Source of the DNA: Planctomycetota bacterium
GTDB taxonomy: Bacteria; Planctomycetota; Phycisphaerae; WQYP01
Direction of reading: 5' to 3'
Assembly (NCBI GenBank): GCA_021805585.1
Contig: JAJZEY010000071.1
Span: forward strand, 1-10,924
Length of the DNA: 10,924 bases
Shown: positions 1-9,480 of the stretch, one piece after another
How positions within the stretch are numbered: the stretch's first letter is position 1
Layout: every line of letters starts with the position of its first letter
Made by a program: the position numbers and the translations under genes
Notes under the pieces: generated by a model
The model's input: only the letters and a program-made list of their open reading frames with translations
Told to the model about the DNA's origin: nothing
Database searches by the model: none

Positions 1-6
1 CGAATC

Positions 7-31
7 CGTACGCATCATTTATGCGCATACG
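7..31 (-). terminator. Imperfect hairpin just after the synthase stop codon
   Basis: Three bases beyond the TAG stop of the synthase, the left arm CGTACGCAT (7-15) pairs with ATGCG (21-25) plus TACG (28-31), leaving a 5-base loop and a 2-base CA bulge. The same stretch also contains the perfect 10-base palindrome TATGCGCATA (20-29), so two alternative foldings compete. Position suggests a transcript-end or 3'-stabilising structure. No U-run follows within the six bases left in the window, so a classical intrinsic terminator is not demonstrated. Confidence 0.25.
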
Positions 32-34
32 CCA

Positions 35-3000
35 CTATGCCGCCGGGCCGATTTCCAGTTCCATCTTGTGTTCGCGTCGGTCGTTGGCCAGCCGGACAAT
101 GCCATCCGCCACGACCTGGCCATCCAGCGTCACCCGCAGCACTTTGATTCCGCCGCCGCTGAATGTAATGTGATAGAACGTTTCAAAATAACGGAAATGA
201 ATGCGGAACGTTTTCCAGGCGGATGGCAGAGAGGGCGCAAACCAGAGCATATCCGCATTGCGGCGCAGGCCGATAAATGTTTCGATAATCAGCCGGTACA
301 TCCATCCGGCCGATCCGGTATACCAGGTCCAGCCGCCGCGGCCCGCATAAGGCCCGGCGGCATACACGTCGGCAGCGACGACATAAGGTTCGACACGGTA
401 GACGGCCATTTTGTCCGCCGTTGAGCCGTGGTGCAGGGGATTGATCATGCAGAACAATTCCCAGGCCCGGTCCGCCATGCCGGCTTGTGCAAAGGCGATG
501 ATCACCCAAATGGCCGCGTGCGTGTATTGGCCGCCGTTTTCCCGCACGCCGGGCACGTAGCCGGCAATGTAGCCCGGATCGTTGGCGGGATGATCAAATG
601 GAGGATCGAAGAGTTTGATAAGCTGATGATTTGAATCAATAAGATATTGGTCCACGGCGGCAAGTGCCTGTTTCCAGCGTTCCGGCGAGCCAGTGGAACT
701 GATGATCGCCCAACTTTGTGGAAGTGAATCAATCTTGCACTGGGCGTTGGCGTGGGAACCCAGTGGCGAGCCATCATCAAAAAAGGCCCGCAGATACCAT
801 TGCCCGTCCCAACAGTTGGTTTCCAGCGCCTGGAGCAGACGGCTGCGGATGGATTGACATAATTCTTCGGCGGACTGATCCTTCCGCATGGCGGCCAGCG
901 GCTCGAACTGCGCCAGCACATAACGCATAAAAAATGCCAGCCAGACGCTTTCGCCCTTGCCCCCAAGGCCGACGCGATTGAAACCGTCGTTCCAGTCTCC
1001 AGCGCCAATCAGCGGAATACCGTGCCGGCCAAATGTCAGCGCCCGCTGAATAGCGCGCAGACAATGTTCGTAAAGCGATGCGCTTTGGTCGGAATTCCGC
1101 GGCAAATCATACCACGATTCCTCCCCCTGATTCAGCGATCTACCCTCCAGGAAAGCGATTCGTTCATCCAGCACGCCGGTATCATTGGTCATTTGCACGT
1201 AGTGTGCCACCGCCAGTGGAAGCCAAAGTAAATCATCGGAAAAACGCGTGCGAACCCCCCTGCCGCGCGGGGGATGCCACCAGTGCTGTACGTCGCCATC
1301 CACAAATTGGCGGCCCGCGGCCAGCAGAATCTGGCTGCGCAGGATTGCGGGCTGGCAAATGCCCGCGGCCATGGCATCCTGAAGTTGATCACGGAAACCA
1401 AAGGCTCCGCCAGACTGATAAAACCCGCTGCGCGCCCAGATTCGGGAAGAGAGCACCTGATAAGGCAGCCAGCCGTTGGCCAGCGCATTAAGCGACGGAT
1501 CCGGTGTTTCGATATATATGGTGCCAAGGGTCTGATTCCAGAATTTCCATACGCCATCCAAAGCCCGCTTCGCGCCCGCAAGGGTGCGGAATCGCCTGAC
1601 CAGCGCGCGGGCCGCGTCCCGGCCGGCCGCGGCACCAAGAATCAGAACGATTTCCTTTTGCCCGCCGGGCGGCAAGTCAATGGTGCATTGAATTGCCGCA
1701 CAGGGATCCATGCCCGCACCCAGATTGCCCGACAGGCGTAAAGCCTTCAGTGCCGCCGGCGATTCCAAAGACCCATTGCGGCCGAGAAATTCAGTGCGGT
1801 CACCGGTGACTGATCGATTCGATTCACTGGCATCCATAAAGGCGACCATGGAGCTCCAGTCCCCATTCCAGGTATTGCCTGCGAAAACAGCACCGGTCTG
1901 TTCATCGAGTTCAGTGACAACGCGCATAGCGTTGACACTTCGCTGTTCACCAAGAACCCATTCGCTATAGCCAAATATAGATATGGTTCTATTTCTATCG
2001 GATTTATTGGTCAACTTCAGAACGCTGATTTTCACGGGCTGGTCCACAGCCACGAATACCCAAAGCTCTGATTCTATCCGCTGTTGGGTCCGCTGGAACA
2101 CACTGTAACCAAAACCGTGGCGGACCGTGCAGGGCGCTTGTCCGGCGGGCAACATGGCAGGCGACCAGAAGCGGCCACTCTGATCGTCGCGAATATAGAT
2201 TGCCTCACCGGACACATCGGACACCGGATCGTTGTACCACGGGGTCAGGCGGAATTCGTGGGCATTAACGGCCCAGGTGTACATACCGCCGCTTTCAGTT
2301 ACCACCGTGCCGAAATTTTCATTGGCGATGACATTGCTCCAGGGCGCGGGTGTGGGCCGGTCAGGCGCAATGGTCATGACATATTCGCGGGAATCGGGTG
2401 TAAGGCCGCCGATTCCGTTGTAGAACTGCAGGTCTTTGCGGTCGGCGGCTGGTTTGGGCGATTCTTCGGGCCAGCCACGGGTGACCGGAACCAGCCGCTG
2501 GGCCGAATCTTCGGTCCGTGCACCGGTCTCCCGTATCTGGTCGGCCAGATCATCGGTTAAATCCGTCAATACCATGGAAGCGGCGGAAAGCATAAGCAAC
2601 CGGTCTTCCTCGGAGAGCTGGTCGGGCCTGCGGATAAAAATTCCACCGGGACGATCCAGAAGGCGAGCTTCCGGACCTGCTGCAATCATCTCCAGAACCT
2701 GGTCCTGAATGGCCTGACGATAGATGGAGGTATCTTCAATCCAAATCAGCATATCCACGGCCATGCCTTTAAGCCGCCAGTAGGCGTGAGCCTGAAGCAA
2801 TTTTCGAATAAGCGCCTCATGCGAGCCATCCGTCACGCGCAAAAGCACAATGGGTAGATCACCTGAAATACCGAACCCCCACAGGCCGGACTGTCCGCCT
2901 CGGTTTCGTTTAATAATAGGTAAGGGGCCGCGATATAATGGGCCGGCATATACCAGCGGGCTGCTGAGACGTCCGAAGAGTTGCGCGTCGGCCTCGGTGG

Positions 3001-6000
3001 CGTTGATCTGCCGCAGCAGAACCTGCTGGTGGGACCAGGACATTTCCAGCACGCGTTCCGTGCATCGCGGATCATGGTAACGGGTGACCAGTGCGATCGC
3101 CTCGTGCCTTGATGGCGCGATTCCCAGGACCAGATCGACCGCCACCGTTTGATCCGGCTGGAGAATGAAGCTCCGGCGAAGCGCGACAATCGGGTCAAGC
3201 ACCGCGCCAGTGGTATTGGACAAGTCCGCCGGCGAATCCATTGCCTGCGGGTGGACCGGTGTTCGGCCACGGCCGAGAAACTTCAGCCGATCGGTTTCCC
3301 AGGAACAGGTGGCCTCCATTGGACCGTTCACCGCCAATATATGAAACAGCCAGGGTGGTGTTTCCTCCCGCGAACGGGCCCTGCGGGTGGCCAGCAGGGC
3401 ATGATGTTCCGGCAGAGCCTCGGTTTGCACAAACAGATTGCCAAACGCCGGATGGGCCATGTCCGCACCCAAGGCCTGAAGCACCACTTCCGCATAGGTG
3501 GTAAGCTCAATACGTCGGGTACCGCGCGAACGATTGGAAATGCGAATGCGCCGCACTTCAAGGTCATCTTCCGGTGATACGACCACTTGTGTAAAAGTTT
3601 CGATACCACCATCGCGCCGTCGGTATTCCACCCTTCCTTCGGAAAATGTGGCTTCGTACATGGAAGGTCTGCGCCCCACTGGTTGATGCGTATTGCTCCA
3701 ATATTTCGGCGAGTCACCCTCGCGCACATAGCAGAACATGCCCCAGCAGTCACGCGTAAAATCCTGACGCCAGCGGGTCAGGGCAATGTCATTGCAGGTG
3801 GAGCGGGATCCACCGGCGGCGGTCAGCATCAGATGATACCTGCCGTTGGAAACCATATGAACTTCCGGCACCACGGTTTGTGCGGTGTTAAACGACCGCC
3901 AACCCGGTTCTTCCTGCTGTGGCGGGTGGCGGGATTCACTGACTTCCCCGGCGTGCGGATAAACCGGTTTAAGTCGCACGCTGCGTTCCTGAAGCAGCAA
4001 TTCGCCGGAGCGCAAAAGAGGATCCGCGCTAAAACGCCTTTGCATGGGGCGGCCAAGCAGGCACGCTTGCATACCCAGCAGGCTCATCCCCTGGTGGTGC
4101 ACCATGAAGGACCGCACAATTTCGGGCACACCCGCTTCAGGCAGGCGGGACGGCGTGTAGTCCACCGCTTCGTAAAACCCGTACCGGCCCAGAACGCCCT
4201 GCCGCGTCAGCGCCCGCAGATTTTCGCTTGCGGCCCGCGGTGCCACCAGCAGCGCCATGGCCGAGGCATAGGGCGCGATGACCACATCATCGGCAAGCCG
4301 ACGTTTGAAGCCAAGTCCGGGAACGCCGAACGCTTTGTACTGATAATTCATTTGAGCGTCCGTTGCGTTATAACCGGACTCGGAAATACCCCAGGGAATG
4401 CCGCGCTGGTGCCCATATTCCATATTGCGATTCACCACGGCACGGCAGGTCTGATGGAGAATAGTCGTCGGATAGGTCGGCATGACCAGAAGGGGCATCA
4501 GGTATTCAAACATCGACCCGCTCCAGGAAAGAAGCGCCGTGTCGCCACCTATACTGGTCAACTGCCGGCCAAGCGTAAACCAGTGCTCCTGCGGCAATTG
4601 TCCAAGCACGATGCACACATAGGCCGTAAGTCTGGCCTCGGATGCCAGAAGATCGTAAAACCCCGGATCTCGCGTGTTGTCCGCCACGTTAAATCCGATC
4701 GACATAAGCTTGCGATCGGCATCGTATAAAAATCTAAAATCAATGGTGGCAAAATGACGACTCTTATCTTCCAGCTTTTGCAGGGTGTCCAATCGCTGGC
4801 GGGCATTTTGGGCTGTTTGCCGCAGGGCAATTATCAGTTGCGCTATACCAGAAGATTCAAGCGATTCTTCGGTGGGCATAACGGGCTTTAAGACTATTCG
4901 ATCGATCCCTATATTTTCCGGCGGAAGGGACCCGCCGGCGGGGTTAGCGGATTCTTCGTTTGACGAACCCTTCAAACAGACCGCTGCGGAAATATCCGGG
5001 AAGGCGGATTCCAGAATTTCCAGGGCATTCAGGCATAAACCGGGCGTCTGTTCAAGCGGCGGATTGGCATTGAGCAATTCAATCGACGGCCGGAACAGAT
5101 TAAATGCCGGACCGACACGATTCAGCGTATCCGATTGTTGCCCGGGTTGCCTATTCAGCCGCCGGTAAGGTGCGAGCCATGGCGCGATGTCGCCCAGATC
5201 CGTCAAAAGGGTCCGCTGCTGATTTCGCAGGCTATGCAGAATGGCATCCGTATCGGTTTGCGGGTCGATCGAATTGGCGGATTCAAATGCCTGAAAAGTA
5301 TCTATCGCGCCCTCCAGCAATTCGACTGATTGTGTCAACGTGGAATGAGGCTGCCGATGGATTTCCGCAAGTCGCTGGCACAATGTATGGGCATTTTCCG
5401 ATGTTACCGAGGGCTTCGCACCGGAGCGGTTGGGTTTAAGCGATTGTTCAAGGGTTAGCACGGTATCTTGCAGGCCTTCGGCAAAGCGGGGAGAAAGCAG
5501 CGGAGCATTGGCTAAATCGCGCAGCGCCACGCACAATACCAGCAGATGCCCGGACAAATTCCCACTGTCCACACTGCTGATATAACGGGGATTGAGCGGT
5601 TCCAGCGTGCGGGTGTCATACCAGTTAAACAGATGCCCATGATAACGGTCCAGCCGTTCCATGGTTTCAAAAGTCGCCTGGGTGCGGTCAAGAAAAGTGC
5701 CCGTGCCAATCCAGCCAAAATCATGTGCCGCGACGTTCGCCAGAAGCGCCAGGCCTATATTTGTGGGCGACGTGCGATGCGCTGTGGCCACACGTGGATA
5801 TTCCTGAAAATTATCCGGCGGCAGAAAGTGATCTTCCGGGGTGACAAAAGTTTCAAAATACAGCCAGGTCCGTCGTGCGACCATTCGAATAAAATCCCGT
5901 TCACCCGCCGGCAGTTCCAAGGAGGTGTCGGGTATCGGGCGGCTTAACAACCAGGCCAGCAGAGGGGCCAGAAGCCATGCGATGGACAGAAGCAAGCTGA

Positions 6001-8935
6001 TAACCAGCATGGCGATTCCATGTCCCCTGTCAACCGCCAGATACGCCATCAGCAGACCTGTTACCTGGGATACGCGCAACGACCGGATAAAACTTCCCGG
6101 CGATTGAAGGGCGGCCCCCTGGGCCTCCGAACTGGTTTTCCATTCCAGCAATTTCCGTCTAGTAACACACATTCGAATCATGGATCGAACAATTGCGTCA
6201 ACGTTCTGAAGGGCTTCATGCGGAAGAAACACGACCGCTGCAAGCGATTGAATGATATGGCGAAGCAGTTCGCGGAGATGGCTCCTGACATGCAGCGACA
6301 TTGAATCATCGGCTCTTTTTCGCAACAGGCCGATGGCGTCGGGCAGAATAGCGGGAATCAGAAGCACACCCAGAACCGCCGCGAGCCATAAAAGGGCGTG
6401 CGGCAGAAGTCCCGCGGCCGCGAGCGGAACAATGGCCAGCAGAGCCGGTGAAACAAGGCTGCGCCGCAGATTATCCAATATTTTCCATCGCGAAAGCGGG
6501 GAAAGTCGGTTGCGCCGCCAGTGCAATTGACGGTCCTTAACCCATGGAAAAAGCCAGAACAGAATCTGCCAGTCACCGCGAATCCAGCGATGCCGCCGCA
6601 TGGATTCGACACCAAAATGCCACGGATGGTCTTCGAAAAGCTGGACATCACTGATCAGCCCGGAGCGTGTATGGCAGCCTTCGAGCAAATCATGGCTAAG
6701 AATATGATTATCCGGGAAGCGCTCATGGAAAACGCGATCAAAGGCTTCCACATCCAGAATGCCTTTCCCGATGAACGACCCCTCGTGAAAAATGTCCTGA
6801 TACACATCCGACACCATGTGGGTATAGGGGTCCATGCCGACATTATGGGCGAAAAGTCGCACATACCATGATCGCCGGGCCGACGGCAGACTGATTGCCA
6901 CCCGCGGTTGAAGAATGCCATAGCCTTCACGCACCAGGCCGGTAATCGCGTGATACACCGGTCGATTCAGCGGATGCGCCATGGCCCCGATAAGTTCCGC
7001 CGCAACGCCGCGCGGTAATTCGGTATCCGTATCCAGCGAAATAAGGTAGCGAACGCCGGTCAGGGCCGACAGATCACCGATCGTGCAGAGAAAGGCGTCG
7101 CTATCCTGGCGACGCAACAATTCGATTACATCGGTAATTTTTCCGCGTTTACGCTCACGGCCCATCCATACGCCCTCCAGCGGATTCCAGAGTCGCGGGC
7201 GATGAAACAGATAAAAAGGTCCGCTTGCAGCGCCGGTGGCGTAGCGCTGATTCAGACGTTCGATTCCTTCCACGCAACAGCGCAGCAGTGTCTGATCATC
7301 CGTCATTACCTGTTGGGGCGCATCGGTAAAATCGGTCAGCAGCCCGAGAATAATATTCGCATCCTGGTTGGCCAGATGTTTAACCTCCAGCGATTCAATC
7401 AGCCCCAGAATATCCCGCGTGCTGGTCAGCAGCGTGGGGATAAGTACCAGGGTGCGATGCGTTTGGGGAACGCTGCTTGAAAAATCAAGGCGCGGCAGCG
7501 CCGTGGGCCGCACCAGAAGTGTGCAACAATAGTTCACCAGAGCGGTTGCCAGTTGAGTTCCGGCAAGCAACAACAGCCCGCCTGCGGCAATCGCAATCCA
7601 TGCGGTTGACGGATAGGCACCCGCCGGCCAAAACAGGATGGCCGCATACAACAATGTGACCAGCCCGATGGATCCGAGATAAATGAAAAGCGGCATCCGC
7701 CCGAACCGCCGATATACTTTTTCGGACAGCGGAACGCGTGCATCAACAGCTTTTTCCAGCGCTTCACGGCCGTGGTCAATCAGAAAGAAACCAACGTGTC
7801 CCTGGCGCGAATGGTCACCATGGCGCTGCACGGCCTGGCGGGTCATATCCAGGCATTGACGGGCAATATCCCATTCCTCGCGGCCGCTCCAGCGGCCCAG
7901 TTGCTCCACCTGATGGCGATACTGGTCGCGGCTGCGGAAAGTCATGGTTGGATAGACGCCCGAAGGTTCGCTGCGCAATATTTTTTCCACAATGCTTTGC
8001 GACTCGACAAAATTGCGCCAATTGGTGGCGTCAATAAACCGCAAAGATCCGATGCAATTGGCAATGGACACCCGGTCGGCAGCCTGACGCTGGCTTTCCA
8101 GTTGCCGCATGTGTTCCAGGCTTTCCGAATTGCGGGCCAGAGTCTGGCCCAGCCAGTCCATCGCCAGGCCCAGCGCTGCGCTTTGCCCTTCCAGTCGGCG
8201 GACGCATTCGGTAACAAAAGCCGAAGAGAGTTTGGGTCCGGCGCGCACCATGGCCGCCAGAACGACGATAATTTCGTCCGGGCGCGTTTCCGCCGCCGCG
8301 ATAAGTTCATCCGCCCATTTGTTGGCCAGGTTCCGATGAAGCCTTCCCTCATAAATACGGGAAGCCACACGCCGCAAATTCTCCACCAGGGCCAGCCGCA
8401 GCATAATCGGGATGGCCCATAATTCACCGAGGCGAAGGGGCGCACGGGTCTGATACGCAACCACAAACCGGCCCAGTGCCTCGGTATCAATCCGCCCATC
8501 CAGATGGCTGATCAGGGCCAATACAATGCCATAAACCCGCGGATACCCGGCCAGGGGGCCGCTGACGGGTCGTGGCAGTTCCTGGCTGTATTTTCGCGGA
8601 AGATGCCGACGGATCAGCAGAATCTGTTCTTCGATCAGATAAAAATTGTCCAGCAACCATTCCGCCGCCGGTGCCACATGCTGCCGTTCACCTACGGCGC
8701 GGTCAATAAGGGTATAGGTGGCAAGGAGTACTTTTTCGTTGGCCGCGAGCCGACTAAGCAGCTGGTCTTGTCGGTCGGGAAAGGGAATGGCATTCTGCAA
8801 AGAAGCCATTTCAACCGCGAGTTCTTCGAGTTGTTCAACGCCCAGAAGTTCGGCGCGTAAGGGTTCCTCCACTGGAAAATCAAAGACTTCAGAGGGGCCG
8901 AAGCCCCACAACATTTCCCTGATTCGCGCCAACAC
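35..8935 (-). CDS. ndvB: Cyclic beta-1,2-glucan synthase (NdvB/ChvB/Cgs type), complete
   Basis: A 2966-residue inner-membrane enzyme predicted to build periplasmic cyclic beta-1,2-glucan from UDP-glucose. Domains in order: N-terminal helical region (about 1-410, with the family stretch [13 protein letters not shown] near 91); two membrane helices (about 414-437 and 445-468); GT84 glucosyltransferase (about 490-800) with DTD at 635-637, HDLLEG with Asp749, and an RxxRW-GDW site at 780-789; further membrane helices (about 827-866 and 958-997); a GH189/glycoamylase-type cyclisation domain (about 1013-1620; RTSPTNIG 1054-1061, WGISESGYN with Glu1519, [12 protein letters not shown] near 1608); two GH94 N-terminal beta-sandwich copies (from about 1690 and 2170); and a GH94 catalytic domain (about 2470-2966) with FRDQLQD (Asp2516, Asp2519), GDWNDG (Asp2647, Asp2650) and a [11 protein letters not shown] stretch. 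In this family GT84 elongates a protein-bound chain, GH94 sets its length by phosphorolysis, and the middle domain cyclises it. Length is slightly above the roughly 2,800-2,870 residues known for rhizobial and Brucella enzymes. No frameshift is seen and all hallmark motifs are present. The start is GTG at 8935 or TTG at 8932; an in-frame stop lies six codons upstream of the GTG. The first residue of the QxxRW motif is Arg here. No transporter gene is adjacent within the window. The family call is very secure; the exact product is inferred. Confidence 0.96.
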   Translation of the reverse strand: MLARIREMLWGFGPSEVFDFPVEEPLRAELLGVEQLEELAVEMASLQNAIPFPDRQDQLLSRLAANEKVLLATYTLIDRAVGERQHVAPAAEWLLDNFYLIEEQILLIRRHLPRKYSQELPRPVSGPLAGYPRVYGIVLALISHLDGRIDTEALGRFVVAYQTRAPLRLGELWAIPIMLRLALVENLRRVASRIYEGRLHRNLANKWADELIAAAETRPDEIIVVLAAMVRAGPKLSSAFVTECVRRLEGQSAALGLAMDWLGQTLARNSESLEHMRQLESQRQAADRVSIANCIGSLRFIDATNWRNFVESQSIVEKILRSEPSGVYPTMTFRSRDQYRHQVEQLGRWSGREEWDIARQCLDMTRQAVQRHGDHSRQGHVGFFLIDHGREALEKAVDARVPLSEKVYRRFGRMPLFIYLGSIGLVTLLYAAILFWPAGAYPSTAWIAIAAGGLLLLAGTQLATALVNYCCTLLVRPTALPRLDFSSSVPQTHRTLVLIPTLLTSTRDILGLIESLEVKHLANQDANIILGLLTDFTDAPQQVMTDDQTLLRCCVEGIERLNQRYATGAASGPFYLFHRPRLWNPLEGVWMGRERKRGKITDVIELLRRQDSDAFLCTIGDLSALTGVRYLISLDTDTELPRGVAAELIGAMAHPLNRPVYHAITGLVREGYGILQPRVAISLPSARRSWYVRLFAHNVGMDPYTHMVSDVYQDIFHEGSFIGKGILDVEAFDRVFHERFPDNHILSHDLLEGCHTRSGLISDVQLFEDHPWHFGVESMRRHRWIRGDWQILFWLFPWVKDRQLHWRRNRLSPLSRWKILDNLRRSLVSPALLAIVPLAAAGLLPHALLWLAAVLGVLLIPAILPDAIGLLRKRADDSMSLHVRSHLRELLRHIIQSLAAVVFLPHEALQNVDAIVRSMIRMCVTRRKLLEWKTSSEAQGAALQSPGSFIRSLRVSQVTGLLMAYLAVDRGHGIAMLVISLLLSIAWLLAPLLAWLLSRPIPDTSLELPAGERDFIRMVARRTWLYFETFVTPEDHFLPPDNFQEYPRVATAHRTSPTNIGLALLANVAAHDFGWIGTGTFLDRTQATFETMERLDRYHGHLFNWYDTRTLEPLNPRYISSVDSGNLSGHLLVLCVALRDLANAPLLSPRFAEGLQDTVLTLEQSLKPNRSGAKPSVTSENAHTLCQRLAEIHRQPHSTLTQSVELLEGAIDTFQAFESANSIDPQTDTDAILHSLRNQQRTLLTDLGDIAPWLAPYRRLNRQPGQQSDTLNRVGPAFNLFRPSIELLNANPPLEQTPGLCLNALEILESAFPDISAAVCLKGSSNEESANPAGGSLPPENIGIDRIVLKPVMPTEESLESSGIAQLIIALRQTAQNARQRLDTLQKLEDKSRHFATIDFRFLYDADRKLMSIGFNVADNTRDPGFYDLLASEARLTAYVCIVLGQLPQEHWFTLGRQLTSIGGDTALLSWSGSMFEYLMPLLVMPTYPTTILHQTCRAVVNRNMEYGHQRGIPWGISESGYNATDAQMNYQYKAFGVPGLGFKRRLADDVVIAPYASAMALLVAPRAASENLRALTRQGVLGRYGFYEAVDYTPSRLPEAGVPEIVRSFMVHHQGMSLLGMQACLLGRPMQRRFSADPLLRSGELLLQERSVRLKPVYPHAGEVSESRHPPQQEEPGWRSFNTAQTVVPEVHMVSNGRYHLMLTAAGGSRSTCNDIALTRWRQDFTRDCWGMFCYVREGDSPKYWSNTHQPVGRRPSMYEATFSEGRVEYRRRDGGIETFTQVVVSPEDDLEVRRIRISNRSRGTRRIELTTYAEVVLQALGADMAHPAFGNLFVQTEALPEHHALLATRRARSREETPPWLFHILAVNGPMEATCSWETDRLKFLGRGRTPVHPQAMDSPADLSNTTGAVLDPIVALRRSFILQPDQTVAVDLVLGIAPSRHEAIALVTRYHDPRCTERVLEMSWSHQQVLLRQINATEADAQLFGRLSSPLVYAGPLYRGPLPIIKRNRGGQSGLWGFGISGDLPIVLLRVTDGSHEALIRKLLQAHAYWRLKGMAVDMLIWIEDTSIYRQAIQDQVLEMIAAGPEARLLDRPGGIFIRRPDQLSEEDRLLMLSAASMVLTDLTDDLADQIRETGARTEDSAQRLVPVTRGWPEESPKPAADRKDLQFYNGIGGLTPDSREYVMTIAPDRPTPAPWSNVIANENFGTVVTESGGMYTWAVNAHEFRLTPWYNDPVSDVSGEAIYIRDDQSGRFWSPAMLPAGQAPCTVRHGFGYSVFQRTQQRIESELWVFVAVDQPVKISVLKLTNKSDRNRTISIFGYSEWVLGEQRSVNAMRVVTELDEQTGAVFAGNTWNGDWSSMVAFMDASESNRSVTGDRTEFLGRNGSLESPAALKALRLSGNLGAGMDPCAAIQCTIDLPPGGQKEIVLILGAAAGRDAARALVRRFRTLAGAKRALDGVWKFWNQTLGTIYIETPDPSLNALANGWLPYQVLSSRIWARSGFYQSGGAFGFRDQLQDAMAAGICQPAILRSQILLAAGRQFVDGDVQHWWHPPRGRGVRTRFSDDLLWLPLAVAHYVQMTNDTGVLDERIAFLEGRSLNQGEESWYDLPRNSDQSASLYEHCLRAIQRALTFGRHGIPLIGAGDWNDGFNRVGLGGKGESVWLAFFMRYVLAQFEPLAAMRKDQSAEELCQSIRSRLLQALETNCWDGQWYLRAFFDDGSPLGSHANAQCKIDSLPQSWAIISSTGSPERWKQALAAVDQYLIDSNHQLIKLFDPPFDHPANDPGYIAGYVPGVRENGGQYTHAAIWVIIAFAQAGMADRAWELFCMINPLHHGSTADKMAVYRVEPYVVAADVYAAGPYAGRGGWTWYTGSAGWMYRLIIETFIGLRRNADMLWFAPSLPSAWKTFRIHFRYFETFYHITFSGGGIKVLRVTLDGQVVADGIVRLANDRREHKMELEIGPAA

Positions 8936-8938
8936 GCA

Positions 8939-8944
8939 CTCCTC
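8939..8944 (-). promoter_or_regulatory. Ribosome binding site of the glucan synthase
   Basis: On the minus strand the bases read GAGGAG, a strong anti-Shine-Dalgarno match, preceded by a run of seven A. It lies 3 bases before the GTG at 8935 and 6 bases before the next codon, TTG at 8932. The second spacing is closer to optimal, so TTG may be the true start. An in-frame TGA at 8951-8953 rules out any start further upstream. The first ATG in frame is codon 8. Confidence 0.7.
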
Positions 8945-9200
8945 TTTTTTTCATTCCGGTGCGGGCCAATGGGCAATCGCCAGGCCAAAAGGCCCCTTCG
9001 CTCTGCGGCTTCCACGACAGTGCCATAACTCCCACAAGCGCTATTCCCGCGGACCAATTTACCGGTGTGATCCGCATGGTGTAATCATAGGCGATTGAGC
9101 ACATCTCCGCACTGATTTTCACTTTCGGCAGTTCGACGCGTGTAAGCCGACGGATGCCCACATCACTTTGTAGCGGATGATCCGGCAACGGTGAAGCAGA

Positions 9201-9227
9201 AAATCGCAAGGGAAATAATAGCGATTT
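9201..9227. repeat. 7-base inverted repeat with 13-base AT-rich loop
   Basis: AAATCGC (9201-9207) and GCGATTT (9221-9227) are perfect inverted copies around an A-rich 13-base loop. In the minus-strand transcript the stem is followed by UCUGC, giving only four U in a row counting the stem end, so it would be a weak terminator for the peptidase. It could equally be a small operator for the synthase, whose start is about 265 bases further on. The stem has only three G-C pairs, so chance is possible. Confidence 0.25.
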
Positions 9228-9244
9228 GTGAAGATATTATGTTT

Positions 9245-9265
9245 TGCCGGGTGCGGCATTTTGTT
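9245..9265 (+). terminator. Small GC hairpin with T-rich tail, pointing right
   Basis: TGCCG (9245-9249) pairs with CGGCA (9254-9258) around a 4-base GGTG loop, followed on the plus strand by TTTTGTT. This has the shape of a very short intrinsic terminator for transcription moving rightwards. Both genes here run leftwards and no plus-strand gene precedes it. In the minus direction the stem is followed by AAAC, which gives no U-run. The stem is only 5 base pairs, so confidence is low. Confidence 0.2.
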
Positions 9266-9320
9266 CTAAGTGCCGGAGTCTATTGGCCATTTGATATCAA
9301 TCGGCCAGGCGGCATTTGTT
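9253..9320. repeat. Direct-repeat pair GCGGCATTT(T)GTT flanking the dyad
   Basis: GCGGCATTTTGTT (9253-9265) and GCGGCATTTGTT (9309-9320) are the same 12-base word apart from one extra T, with starts 56 bases apart. The 24-base dyad at 9284-9307 lies between them. Two like-oriented sites around a palindrome about 330-380 bases upstream of the synthase start would fit a regulatory region, but no known regulator recognition sequence is identified. Confidence 0.4.
9284..9307. promoter_or_regulatory. 24-base dyad, candidate operator
   Basis: The two halves are inverted copies at 10 of 12 positions: outer arms TGGCC/GGCCA (9284-9288 and 9303-9307) and a perfect inner 10-base palindrome TTGATATCAA (9291-9300), with only the two intervening pairs mismatched. 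Centre-to-centre spacing of the half sites suits a dimeric helix-turn-helix regulator. It lies 349 bases or more upstream of the synthase start and 174 bases past the peptidase stop. The regulator is unknown. The DNA symmetry is seen directly; the role is inferred. Confidence 0.4.
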
Positions 9321-9480
9321 TTGGGGAATTGTTATTTCCGGCCGCCGCCGGCATCGGGGACGACGCGTGCAAGTCAATGCACCGCGCTAATTGATTTAAC
9401 GCCAGGTTGCAATCGCCAGCCAGTGCTTTGACAATCCTGATTCCCGGGCTTGACAGAGCACCAGGTGAACTTCCGCGTTT

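Larger units (their letters stand above)
8936..9480. other. 545-base spacer between peptidase and glucan synthase
   Basis: No confident gene is present. The right part, next to the peptidase stop, shows no stem followed by a T-run in the minus direction, so the peptidase terminator is not obvious. The middle (about 9200-9325) is more AT-rich and holds a dyad, a direct-repeat pair and two small inverted repeats, listed separately. CATAAT on the minus strand at 9236-9241 resembles a -10 box for the synthase, but no good -35 lies at the right distance. The left part (8889-9209, minus strand) is open for about 106 codons from a TTG. That frame overlaps the synthase start by 47 bases, has no ribosome binding site at its TTG and resembles no family I know. 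It is either a leader region, a decayed gene or chance. Confidence 0.6.

Noticed and set aside
1692..3850. Two GH94 N-terminal-like modules in the synthase as a recent tandem duplication
   Set aside because: The two copies are well diverged in sequence, and a paired arrangement is the normal architecture of cyclic beta-1,2-glucan synthases.
3587..4729. A 380-codon plus-strand open frame opposite the synthase
   Set aside because: It lies entirely antisense to the cyclisation and GH94 domains, whose motifs are unmistakable. Its translation is rich in His, Arg, Gly and Pro without any recognisable domain, as expected of a mirror frame in GC-rich DNA.
7772..8422. A 216-codon plus-strand open frame and several 100-185 codon frames opposite or out of frame with the synthase
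   Set aside because: They overlap the N-terminal region of the synthase, show no family motifs, and appear where codon bias of the real gene removes stops from other frames.
9339..9353. CCGGC-CGCC-GCCGG hairpin in the spacer as the peptidase terminator
   Set aside because: In the direction of the peptidase transcript the stem is followed by AAATAAC, not a U-run. The GC repeats alone can explain the symmetry.
9428..9455. Two TTGACA hexamers on the plus strand, 22 bases apart
   Set aside because: They look like -35 boxes, but no -10-like sequence follows at 16-18 bases, and downstream lies only the antisense strand of the peptidase gene.
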